DNA from: Rhodamnia argentea
Lineage: Eukaryota > Streptophyta > Magnoliopsida > Myrtales > Myrtaceae
NCBI RefSeq assembly: GCF_020921035.1
Contig: NC_063157.1
Coordinates: 3,658,001 to 3,722,000 of the forward strand
Direction of reading: 5' to 3'
DNA length: 64,000 nt
A program made the position numbers and the translations under genes. Below the pieces are notes generated by a model, which was not told the DNA's origin, did no database searches, and saw nothing but the letters and a program-made list of their open reading frames with translations. Below are positions 48,590 to 58,341 of this stretch, piece by piece. How positions within the stretch are numbered: position 1 is the stretch's first letter; each line of letters opens with the position of its first letter.

Positions 48590-49870
48590 GACAAGGTCGA
48601 TTGACCTTCTAATAATTAAGACACTTCATCAAGAACTTTGGCTCCACGGCATCTATGATTGAATATGAAATACAACGATGGTGAACCGTCGTAGTCGATC
48701 GGCCATCAGAGAAACAGACATAGGTGAAAGGCCAACTGCAATTATTATTATTATTTTTATGTCTACTTGATTAAAGTAAAGAAATTTTTCATAAAGAGAG
48801 TACTTTTCTTTTCTTTTCCGTTCATGCAAAAAAAGAGTATCGATGCTTCGAGTTGATAATGAAGGAGTTCAGCCATAACCTGCGATGAATTTATATTGCT
48901 CAATGCTCATAGATTGTGTCTACACACCACTCCCTCTTTCCCCAAGCCCCCCCTAGGGTTTCTCTCAAAAAAGAGCCGTCGCCCAACATAGCAGTTGAAG
49001 GAGAGCCCCTCTCTCTCCCTCCCTCCCCCTCTTTCTTTCCATCTCCTATTCCCTCATTGTTTTTTCTTTTTTAAATTTATTTATTTCCTTGTTTTTTTAT
49101 CTCGTTTGGGAGCTTTTCTCTTTCGATTTAATCTAAATAAAAAAGCTTCTCTCCCATTTTGAGAGATTTCTATCCCGATCTAGTCTATATTTAGGGTTTT
49201 TGCATGTAAGTTTTCGGGGTTCCGCTTTACTCAAGTTTCGTTGGTGAACAAGTTCAATTTTGAAGAAGATCATAGGAATTTCGTAAAGGTTTTGCTCTTA
49301 CAGGTATTAGATTTCTGCTCGCTCAACCTTTATACTCTGTTTGGTGATGGTGTTGGAGACGCCAAACATAAGCGCGCACCACCGAAAGGCAAAACCATAA
49401 TATCAGATGGAGTTTTCGGTGTGTGCTTGTTGCTAAAGACGGATTTGATGATTGACCGCCGATTTTGATATGAATAAGTCATAAGTGTGCTCTTTGAGAG
49501 TTTATTATGTTTTGAACTTGTCTGGAATTTTGGCTTCTAATAATGAAGACCTTTATCGTGAACTTTGGCTCTTCGTCATGAATGATTGAATATGAAATCC
49601 AAGGATGGTGATTGTTTAGAGTTGATCGGCTACATGAGGAATTGACATAGGGGAAAGGCCAATCGCAAATTTTTTGCGTTGGCTTGAATAAACAAAATTA
49701 ATATCTGTAAAGAAAGGATTTTTCTTTTCGTCTCCATTGATGCAAAAAAATAGCATCTGTACTTCGAGTTTTTTTTTTTTGGTCGGTAATCTATTCTTCG
49801 AGTTGATAATGAACAAGTTCAAACATACCATGCGACAAATTTCTATTGCACAAAGATTGTTCATACATGG
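48590..49870. repeat. diverged direct duplication, copies about 950 bp apart
   Basis: Copy 1 (about 48610-48915) and copy 2 (about 49550-49865) share GAACTTTGGCTC, ATGATTGAATATGAAAT, GACATAGG.GAAAGGCCAA, ATGCAAAAAAA.AG, TTCGAGTTGATAATGAA and TTGTTCATAC-like words. The sequence between them has a CT-rich tract and a leader-like region ending in a 75-codon frame at 49241-49468 that is not recognised. Confidence 0.55.
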
Positions 49871-50148
49871 ATATATGGACTTTATTTTTGTTATTTTACA
49901 GCATACCATCGCTACCCAAATTCAAAAGTGAAAAGCACATATTTATATTCTCTTCATACTTTCCCTTCGATATTTTCCTCTTAAAAAATAAAAGATTTCA
50001 CCGCTAATCAAGTTCGAGTAACATTAAAAACTAGGTTTCTGCACTTCAATTTTTTTCCAATTTTTTTTTTCTCCTGGGTTTCAATGGTTATACTTTGGTT
50101 TAAAATTTAACACGTAGTATTTGAAGCATTTTGAAAGAAACAATTAAG

Positions 50149-51399
50149 GAAAGTTTCATTTAAAGCCTGAAGTCTTTTTATTTTTTCAAATAAGGATCTT
50201 AAGTGAACTTTATTTCAATTAAAGGTTTGAAGTGCGCTCATTTTCTTAAAAAAATGTATGAAGTAAACTTTATTTCAAATAAGGACTTGAAGTGACCGTA
50301 AAATCTAAAAAAAAAGGACTATTTTTAGGGTATTTTCGTCTTTTTACTTATTTGATTTTTTATCAGATTTTTCTTTTTTATTCCTTAAAAATTAATAAAA
50401 TTTTTAAAAAATAAAAACCAAGCAACACCGAGGGGCAAGAGGGCTGCCCCTCTTGCCTTGGCCGCCGCCCCACCATCGCCCGCCCGGGGGGGTTGGTGGT
50501 GGTCGTGGTCGTCGCCGGCCCTTGCTCCCGCGGCTAAAGCCGGTGCCGACGAAGCTCGATACCAGGTAGCTTCGTCCTTGGTGGTGCAAGTACTCCTCAT
50601 GATTCGTAGACCCATGAGAGGGAAAGAGAGGAGGATAGTTTGACAACTGTGGAGGGCAGTGACTTGCATCGACGGTTGGGTGATTCGTCAGAGGCCAGGC
50701 CCTGCGAAGGGGGGAGGAGCATAGGGTTTGGATTTGCTCCTTCTGGAGATCGGACACAAGATCAGGGCAGGCCACAGCTTGGGGAAATCGCGCTTGCTGT
50801 TCACTGCTAGGGTTTCGCTGAGCTTGCTCTAGATTCGGGCCGACGAGGACAGCATCAGAGGACAACGAGGGCTTTGATTTGCTCCTTCTCGGCGTCGCGG
50901 ATCGGAGATGAGCAAGGGGCGGCAGCGTTGGAATCGGGGGGAGACGGGGCCCAGCGCAGCGGGGATGATTCTTGAAGTTGACCGTGGGGCCTTGGCGGAT
51001 CTGTTCGTCGACGGGACTCGGCGAAGAGGCGGAGGACGGAGAAGTGGAACCCACTGGCCTTCGCCGCTGTCCCCGCACCAGCGGTGGGCTGGTTCCACAG
51101 GTGGACCTGTTCATCGACGGAGGACGGCGAAGTGGAACCCATCGGCCCTCCCGTGTGCAGCTTTTTTTTTTTTTTTAAAAACAGAAAAAGGACAAAATAG
51201 AGTAAAAAATAAATATAAAATCAAAATATAAAATAACGAAAATGCCTTTTAAATTAGACCCTTTTTTAAATTTTATAATCATTTAAGGCCTTATTTAAAA
51301 TATACTGTGCTATTTTAGACCCCTTAATTGAAATGATATTTATTTAAAATTTTTATTTAAAAAAATAAGATGACTTCGGATACTTAAACGAAATTTTCC
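50149..51399. repeat. large inverted-repeat element with GC-rich core
   Basis: The left arm (AAGGAAAGTTTCATTTAAAG, TTTATTTCAATTAAAGG) pairs with the right arm in reverse complement (GGGAAAATTTCGTTTAAGTA, TATCATTTCAATTAAGG). The core (about 50420-51160) is strongly GC-rich and opens a 236-codon minus-strand frame of proline, serine and arginine repeats, which is most likely compositional. It ends directly against the target duplication of the next transposon. Confidence 0.55.
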
Positions 51400-51407
51400 C
51401 TTAAAAT

Positions 51408-52520
51408 CTATTCAGCACGGACACGAATTTGGGCGCACTTTTCGCGTGTCGGACACGTGTCGGTGTCCGACACGCGCCGGACACGCGCGGACACGTAGTC
51501 AACGCGTGTCCGAGCTCCGACTCGCAGTCAACGGATCGGACACGCGAGGGACTCGCGTGTCCGGAGATAAGGTAGGAAAGTTTTGATCTTTTTAAGGGCA
51601 AAAACAGAAGTCAAAATAAGAAACACGACCTCTTCTTTCTGTTTCTGCTGTCGCGACCTCTCCTCTGTCTCTCTCGCGTCGTCTCTCGGTACCCTTGGCT
51701 CTGTCGCTCCCCTCAAGGCCTGGCGGCGAAAATGATGGTGGTGAAAGCAAGATTACAGGAGCAAATAACAGGGTTTTACAGAGATGCCCATGTCCCGCAT
51801 AACATCGACGAAGAGAGCGAGGAAGAGATCGGCGCGAAGTCAGATATGAAGAAAGAATGTGAGCGAAAGTGGGTTCGATGGAGGGTAAGCAGAGAGAAGA
51901 GAGAGAGAGAGAGTCTGTGGAGGGTCTGTTTGGTTTGTGGATATGACGAAATGAAGCAACAGAGGAAAAAAGCAGTGGTCAATGAAGAAGAGAGAGAGAG
52001 AGTGGACGAGTCCGCATTTCACGGCACAAAAAGACGAGGATGTGGGTGATAAAAAAGGAGCGGATACAAAGACATTATCAGTGATGTCGGTGATGTGTCG
52101 CATCCACCCTCTCTCTCTCAACTCCTTTTGATTTCCTTTTAACCTTTTCGCCCCTCAAGATGGTCTTGTGCTGCCATTTCCCTTATATTTTCATTGATGA
52201 CCGCGATACAAAAGGAGCGGATACAAAGACATTATCAATGAGTTGTTATATTCGATGGTGAATGTAGTTGAATTTTTAATTCAAAATGTTGATGTTAATA
52301 AATGATGAATCCTTGTTTTTTGCGTAAATTCATTCTAGAACTCTTTTTTTATTATTTACTTTTATGTGAATCATAAAATTTATAATTTTTTATGTATATA
52401 TAAAAATATATATATTTAATATATAACGTGTTTCAATATATCGAAATTCTCTATTTTTTGAAAAATTACATATCGATGTGTTGTGTCGTATCATGCCCGT
52501 GTCATGTGAGTGCCACATAG
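51408..52520. mobile_element. non-autonomous hAT-like transposon, 1,113 bp, perfect 8-bp target duplication
   Basis: CTTAAAAT flanks the element exactly at 51400-51407 and 52521-52528. The ends are CTATTCAGCACGGACACG on the left and, in reverse complement, CTATGTGGCACTCACATGAC on the right. The left 150 bases are packed with GTGTC/GACAC words in both orientations (CGTGTCGGACACGTGTCGG). A plus-strand frame of 105 codons (51732-52049) is not a recognisable transposase. The 8-bp duplication suggests hAT. It ends about 280 bases before the DAO start codon. Confidence 0.7.
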
Positions 52521-52745
52521 CTTAAAATGACGCAGAGGCCTATCGAACCAAAAAAACGAAACAGGAGCAGGGAGAGAGACAGCTGCTCACGAGTCTACAT
52601 CAGCCACGCAAACCAAGAACCTCGACAAGGACTTCGAATTGATCGTCTCTTTCTCGTTCTTGCCTTACCATGGAGGGGCCCTACCGCCCCGAGAATTATT
52701 TCCCAAGTTGGCACCGGATGTGACTCGGGCCTGTGCTCTCACTGC

Positions 52746-52752
52746 TATAAAC
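52746..52752 (+). promoter_or_regulatory. possible TATA box of the DAO-type gene
   Basis: TATAAAC lies about 50 bases before the ATG at 52801. The spacing is short but feasible. Confidence 0.35.
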
Positions 52753-52800
52753 ACACGGCTCAAAAGCTCAGTGAAGCGAGGCGTTGACCCAGAAGAAAAG

Positions 52801-54262
52801 ATGGGGGGAAGAGAAGGAACGGGGATCCCCGCGATTGATCTGCAAGGTTTCCCGTCGCAGCACGAGAAGCTGCGAGGAGCCGGCGAGGAGTGGGGGTGTT
52901 TCCGGGTGTTCAACCACGGGATCCCCGAGGCGCTGATGGGGGAGATGAAGGCGGTGGCGAGCTCGCTGCTCGATCTTCCCACGGAGGCGAAGAAGAAGAG
53001 CGAGGACCGGGTGATGGAAGGGACCGGGTACGTGCAGCCCTCCAAGGCGAATCCTCTGTACGAGGCTTTGGGGTTTTATGACATGGGCTCTGCCGGAGCT
53101 GTGGATATGTTCTGTTCCAAGTTGAATGCTTCTCCTCATCAAAGGTTCGATCGTTGTCTTTTTCTTGCTGCGCAACGTTTCATTACTTTTGCTGCAGGAG
53201 CACAGGCCAGGACATGTGTTCTTACGTTTGATGAACTTCCTGTTCTCAGAATTTAATTTGTGATCATAGTTGTTGCTGTTTCATGCCTACCATGTGTCTG
53301 TGTTAACGAAACAATGGAAACATGAGTTAAGATGGAAAACAGTCCTAGGATTGCTTTTGTGGTCTTTAACCCCTAGAGCTGGTCAGTCTCTTGTTTCTAA
53401 CCAGAGGTAGTATTCAATCTTCTGCTCGTTTTACTTCAGAGGGATAATCGAGACATACTGTAAAGCGATGCACGAACTGGCCATGGACATGGCAGACAAG
53501 CTGAGTAGATCCATGGGACTGAGTGGCGGGGTGTTCGAGGATTGGGCCTGCCAGCTCTGGATGAACAGATACAGCTTCGTCCCTGAAAGTGTTGGCTCTA
53601 TTGGTGTGGGACTACACACGGATGCGGGATTCCTGGCCATTCTTCAAGACGACGACGCCGTGGGTGGTCTCGAAGTGATGGACGAGTCTGGTTCGTTTGT
53701 ACCAATTGATCCTTGGCCGGGCACTTTCCTTGTCATTCTGGGAGACATGGCTGCGGTATATGCCTTCTTCATCAATCGAGATATTGCCAGAATTGTTCTA
53801 ATCGTGTCCACCAGTCCAACTGTAACCGACACTGTCCATTCAGACTGGAACCCCCGAACAAAGCACGAATGCGATGTTGTCGTACCTCTTTCATTTTGAT
53901 CGGTTGCGAGTCTATAAATTAGCTGGACGAGTCTGATTTAGAGTTCTTCTTGTCTTAAAGGCTTTTTATCAGCGTTGATCAGTCACTCCTTGTATTACAT
54001 GTTCTAGGCATGGAGCAACGGGAGATTGTGCCGTGTGAAGCATCGAGTTCAATGCAAGGAAGGAAGAACTCGGGCATCGATGGGTGCTTTTCTACTAGGA
54101 CCGAAGAAGGCAGCTATTGAAGCCCCAGAAGAGCTTGTGGATGCTGAACACCCACGCCTCTATGCCCCTGTTACTTATACAGACTATTGGAAACTCCGGT
54201 TGGTAGGAAAATCGCGCACAGGCGAAGCTCTCACTCTGTTTCGGGCAGCATCTGAGATATGA
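52801..54262 (+). CDS. DAO: 2-oxoglutarate/Fe(II) dioxygenase, DAO type (auxin oxidation)
   Basis: Three exons join in phase: 52801-53144, 53440-53755 and 54008-54262, giving 304 residues, normal for the DAO family. Members oxidise indole-3-acetic acid to 2-oxindole-3-acetic acid, a main route of auxin inactivation in the cytosol. The N-terminal part reads IPAIDLQGFPS, WGCFRVFNHGIP and the DIOX_N helix LLDLPTEAKKK. The catalytic core keeps the iron ligands H and D in GLHTDAGFLAIL, the distal histidine in VKHRVQC, and the co-substrate arginine and serine in RASM. NRYSF, WSNGRLCRVKHRVQC and EHPRLYAPVTYTDYWKLRL match DAO proteins specifically. Start choice: the ATG at 52801 precedes IPAIDL by a few residues; an upstream ATG at 52639 has no support. 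No lesion is seen. A hAT-like element ends 280 bases upstream. Confidence 0.92.
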
Positions 54263-54929
54263 TGTGGGCGCGAGTCGCCCCACGTGCCGTCGACTCTGGG
54301 TACAAGAAATACTCAGCAACTATGTATTTTGAATTCAAGTCAAAACATGTAATACTGGTTCTGCATTCATGCTTGTTGCAGTGTAGACGCTACCTGATCT
54401 GGAAGTACGTAGAGGATGATTATGTAGACACTCGTTCTACAATTGGAAAATCTGCAACACTTCCTATGAAGTTTCTGAAATTCAATTGAACAAATCGAAA
54501 CGAAAGGCACGTGTAGCATTCCAAGTCCAACACAATAGCTGGCTTAAAAATTAACCCACCACAGCGCCTCGCCTTATCCTAACTGTACATTGAAAGAAAG
54601 AAGAAACAGCATTCTTCACAGGGTAGATAAATTAAGAAATATAGGCTCCATAAGTAAACTGATGCCTCTATTAGATCATGACTCGCGACCCGTCATTGAG
54701 AAATAATCTCAGTGAACAATGGCATAAGGCGGAATCGAGACAGTTAAGTCGTCTGTATATTCTGAATCATCATTCCCCTCCACAGCACCTGCCGAGGGCC
54801 AAACGAAGGCTGGTCTAAACGGCGGGACGTGCGACACCGGCAGTGATCCTAAAGCCATCAACAAAGGAAAGCATTCCCTCAAACAACATAGAAAGGACAT
54901 GTGAGGGAGGGACGGAGGGAGGGGCGTAC
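54263..54929. other. 3' flank of DAO and lost RSH 3' part
   Basis: A minus-strand frame at 54709-54900 contains [20 protein letters not shown] and DDLTVSIPPYA. It looks protein-like but is not the expected RSH exon 4, and I cannot assign it. An unrelated terminal exon is possible. Confidence 0.35.
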
Positions 54930-55392
54930 TTTAACATTTTGCTATATACGCTGTATAAGCTTTTGTGCCTTCCTGATAAAGAGTGGTAAGAAATGGCCTT
55001 ATCCTTGAGAGCTAGCTCTAATTTCTCAATAGCAGAAGCAATCATCGCTTTGTCAAAGGACTCAAGAAGCTGCGACGATAATTGTTTGTGCATGTCCGGG
55101 TTGAGATGCTTAGAGCACAAGTTTTCTAGCTGCTCCTTCCAACTATAGACGCCCAAACGGTTGGCCAAGGGTACAAAAATCTCCATCGTCTCCTCAGCAA
55201 ACCGATGGTGCTTGGACCAAAGGTAATGCATCCAGATTCGCCATATAATGAAGTCTATCAGCCAATTTTATGAGGACAGCCCTAGCATCTGCCATGGCTA
55301 GGAACATGGTATGAAGTCAATCTGCCTCAACAGTCTTGCTCGCTGTAGTGTTTGCCCGTGCAAGTTGGCTAAGTTGGCTTTAGCTTTGATAC
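54930..55392 (-). pseudogene. RSH: RSH2/RSH3-like (p)ppGpp synthetase/hydrolase, exon 3, broken
   Basis: The exon follows a TTCTAG acceptor and reads VSKL, then one extra base, SQLSQLARANTTASKTVEAD, an in-frame TGA where CGA (Arg) is expected, [27 protein letters not shown], another single-base shift, then [37 protein letters not shown] and [15 protein letters not shown] before a GT donor at 54929. This covers the end of the HD hydrolase domain and the start of the synthetase domain of chloroplast RSH enzymes, which make and break the alarmone ppGpp. Exon 4 onward (the catalytic synthetase and regulatory C-terminus) was not found downstream, so the locus is truncated as well as mutated. Confidence 0.85.
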
Positions 55393-56105
55393 CTAGAATA
55401 ACCATACATAACTGACTTACATTAAAGTTTCTCATAAAACATGCGTACATAAGTCATCATGCAAACAACGAGAGCTCAAAGCAGCAAGTGTACATTACTT
55501 CAGAGAAGCAGCAACATCGAAAGGAGAAGTAAAAAGAGACGAGACAATCTAGAGGGAGAATACAAGCACCCTAGTTGACCTGTGATCTTTCAAATTAAAA
55601 GCGTAAGCTTCTGTTTGTTGACTAAAGAACAGTAAGCTGTCGGAATCAAAACCCGTAGCATATCTACACTTTAAATGCTCAAATGTCTCTTTACTATTAA
55701 ATAAACCAATTTGCAACTTTTTCTCGCACTGAAAAAGCAAAACAAAGTAAAGAAAGAAATATCCCTGTTGGCAGCATTACCAGTAGCAAAACCAACAGAA
55801 AAGTTCATTTAGGATTGTCATCAGGCTTCCTGAATTAGAAAGTGAAGAGACTGTTAACTTCCCAAGATGTCTACAGAGTACAATTCTTACATTCCAAACA
55901 TATTATTCCTGGATAAAAATTCCTAAATAAGAGAAGCAATTGCAACAGCTACCACCAGCTGTACCTGGCAATAGCCTTCTGAGTGACAAGAAAATTTAAT
56001 CCTACAACTCTGTTTACCTAAATATTCACAATGGAAACCCCAGCACTCCCAGCAGATAACCCAACATAGTATCGGTAAGCTTAATGAGGTCATTTCGAGG
56101 ACACC
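55393..56105 (-). other. RSH intron 2, distal part
   Basis: AT-rich sequence with no conserved exon; its open frames look random. It ends in ACACC at 56101-56105, the left target-site duplication of the gypsy element. Confidence 0.6.
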
Positions 56106-56806
56106 TGATGTGGACATCGAGCCCTATCGAGGAAAAGGTGCTAGGGACCCATTATCCTATCCGCTAGGCCCCATCACTCGAGCCAGAGCAAAGGAATTCA
56201 AGCAAGCTGTCGGCGTCATGGTTTAAGATCTTTGGAATAGAGACAATATGGATTCGAGACTTGAAGATTCTGAAGCTCCTTGACGCAATAATATCACTTT
56301 TTGGTTACAATGACTTCGAGACGCTTGGAAACGAGCCACTGATCAATACTCACTACTTTAGTAGTGATTGACGACGTTTTTTAGCGTTTCGGAATCATTT
56401 AGATGGACTTTTAGGCCTTTTTCTATTTTTAGGCGAATTTTCATTAATTAAGGATATTTTTGTAATTTTGCCTTATTAGGGTTAGCACCCTATATAAGGG
56501 AGCTTATAGGTTTCTGTTAATGCAACTTTGATTCAGAATATTATACAGAGAGGTTTTCTTCTTTGAGTTCTCTTGAGGACTAGATCTTATCAAGGTTTCT
56601 TTGTGACGATCGAATTCAACTTATCGAGCAAGATCGCGAATCCTCTTATTCGTGGCGTTATAGCGTTGATTGGTTGACACAGATTTGTCAACAGGTCGCG
56701 TTCATACCGAGATTACCAATCACAGGTTCGATTGGGGGTTGAGGTTAGCAAATTCGCAACTCATAGATCTTCGTAGAACGATCAACTTCCGCAACGATTC
56801 ACATCA
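56106..56806 (+). repeat. 5' LTR of the gypsy element
   Basis: It begins TGATGTGGACATCG and ends GATTCACATCA, so the ends form the short inverted repeat TGATGTG...CACATCA. CACCCTATATAAGGGAG near 56490 is a good TATA box for the retroelement promoter. Its first 100 bases still contain the pol C-terminal coding text. Confidence 0.95.
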
Positions 56807-56808
56807 TT

Positions 56809-56820
56809 TGGTATCGTAGT
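56809..56820 (+). other. primer-binding site, initiator Met tRNA type
   Basis: TGGTATCGTAGT begins two bases after the 5' LTR. Its first seven bases fit the complement of the 3' end of initiator methionine tRNA (TGGTATC), and the rest has drifted. Confidence 0.65.
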
Positions 56821-57423
56821 TGGTTCTACAAGGTTAAGTTATCTTACTTTTACTGCTTTTCGTTCAGCAAACTAGGGTTTATAGAATTAGGGATTCGTTG
56901 TTAATCGAATCAGAGTTTTGAATATATTCTTGCTGCATTTTCAATTTTTTTAATTAGGGTTTTCGGTCCTAAGGTTTCATATTGTATTTGAGTTCGCAAA
57001 AAAAAAAAAATTCGGCAAAAAAAAAAGCAGCAAGGCCGAACAAAAAAAAAATCAAGAAGGCGACTCGTTTGTTAGTTGGACTGAATTGAAGTTTCAGCAA
57101 GATAAATTGAGTTTGAGATTTGAAAATTAGTGAAAGTTGTTGGATTGCTGAATTGAGCGGTATATTGCCGGATTGATTTCTGATCTTGCTTGGTGGTTTA
57201 GTCAACTATTGTGAGGAGCTTGAAAAACTGGATCTAGTCCGATAAAGAGCTTGTGAGAAAGAAACGAGAGGTAAAAGGCAAGAGCGTGTGAGCTTAATTG
57301 AGGGAAGAAAAATCCGAAATTGAGTTAAACACGAGGGGAGTGACAAACACCTTCAACGAAACACGTGAGGGAGTGTTTGGTGAGGTTTTCTTTATCTCTA
57401 ACGTTTTCTTGCGGGTTTAAGTT

Positions 57424-58341
57424 ATGGCGGGTGATCAAGAAAGCATGAACCGTAATGAGGATGGTTCCAAACAAAGGGATGAGGCGATTTTAGCGGGCAT
57501 CCAACAATTGAGCTTACAACTTGAAGCACTTAGCAATCGAGTTGTGAGGTGTGAGACGAAGCTCGATGGTGATCGAGAGCCACCACGAGGGAGGCCACAA
57601 AATCAGCGAGATGAGCCTAGGGAACAACCTAGATGGCAGCGGCAATTTGAAGATGAATATGTGTCCGGTACAGAAGATGATCGAGATGGCGGGTTTGGGA
57701 GGAGGAACAGACGCCGAGGGTTTAGAAATCGAGAAGATGATGAACTTGGTAACATCAAGATGAAGATTCCATCTTTCCAAGGAAAGAATGATCCCGATAC
57801 ATATCTAGATTGGGAAAAACGAATGGAGATGGTATTTGACTACCAACGATATTCGGAGCTCAAGAAGGTAAAAATTGCAGCTGTTGAATTTACTGATTAT
57901 GCTATAATATGGTGGGATCAACTTGTGACTAGCGGGAGACGTAATGGTGAGGCGCCGGTAGAAACGTGGGATGAGATGAAAGCGGTGATGAGGAGGCGCT
58001 TTATACCGAGTCACCTGCAGCATTATGTTGAGTTGGAAGAATTGGTGGATAAAGCTATCAAAGTTGAGAGGCAATTGAAGATGGACCGAAATTACAAGAG
58101 CAGTGGAGGATCAAGTTCGAATTGGAAACCCAATTGGAAGAGGGATGAGAAGCCGAATTGGAAGGGAAACAACTCTAAGGCTGAAACTTCAAAGGAAAAG
58201 GAGAAGGACGGCAGAGTTGGTTCGAATCCGACTTCGTGTAAAACTGAAAATCCTAACACTAGAACTTGTGAAATTAAATGTTTCAAGTGTTTAGGGAGGG
58301 GTCATATCGCAAATCGTTGTCCTAATAGGAGGGTGATGTAA
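57424..58341 (+). CDS. gypsy Gag, open but with internal deletion
   Basis: 305 codons. The N-terminus (MAGDQESMNRNEDG, QLSLQLEALSNRV) precedes an arginine-rich stretch, the capsid core (KMKIPSFQGKNDPDTYLDWE, WWDQL) and the zinc knuckle CFKCLGRGHIANRC near the C-terminus (CX2CX4HX4C). Between RRRFIPSH and LQHYVELEELVDKAIKVERQ the usual stretch of about 60 residues is missing while the frame is kept. The leader from 56821 to 57423 is non-coding with A-rich runs. A capsid shortened this way is unlikely to assemble. Confidence 0.85.
   Translation: MAGDQESMNRNEDGSKQRDEAILAGIQQLSLQLEALSNRVVRCETKLDGDREPPRGRPQNQRDEPREQPRWQRQFEDEYVSGTEDDRDGGFGRRNRRRGFRNREDDELGNIKMKIPSFQGKNDPDTYLDWEKRMEMVFDYQRYSELKKVKIAAVEFTDYAIIWWDQLVTSGRRNGEAPVETWDEMKAVMRRRFIPSHLQHYVELEELVDKAIKVERQLKMDRNYKSSGGSSSNWKPNWKRDEKPNWKGNNSKAETSKEKEKDGRVGSNPTSCKTENPNTRTCEIKCFKCLGRGHIANRCPNRRVM

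Noticed and set aside
50404..51114. A 236-codon minus-strand open frame rich in Pro, Ser and Arg
   Set aside because: It lies in the GC-rich core of an inverted-repeat element, and frames on both strands are open because of composition. No domain or conserved motif is visible.
50908..51231. Plus-strand GC-rich frame in the same element
   Set aside because: Shadow of the same composition-driven open region; it ends in a poly-T and lysine-rich run.
51732..52049. 105-codon frame inside the hAT-like element
   Set aside because: Glu/Arg/Lys-rich low-complexity protein without transposase motifs; kept only as part of the element.
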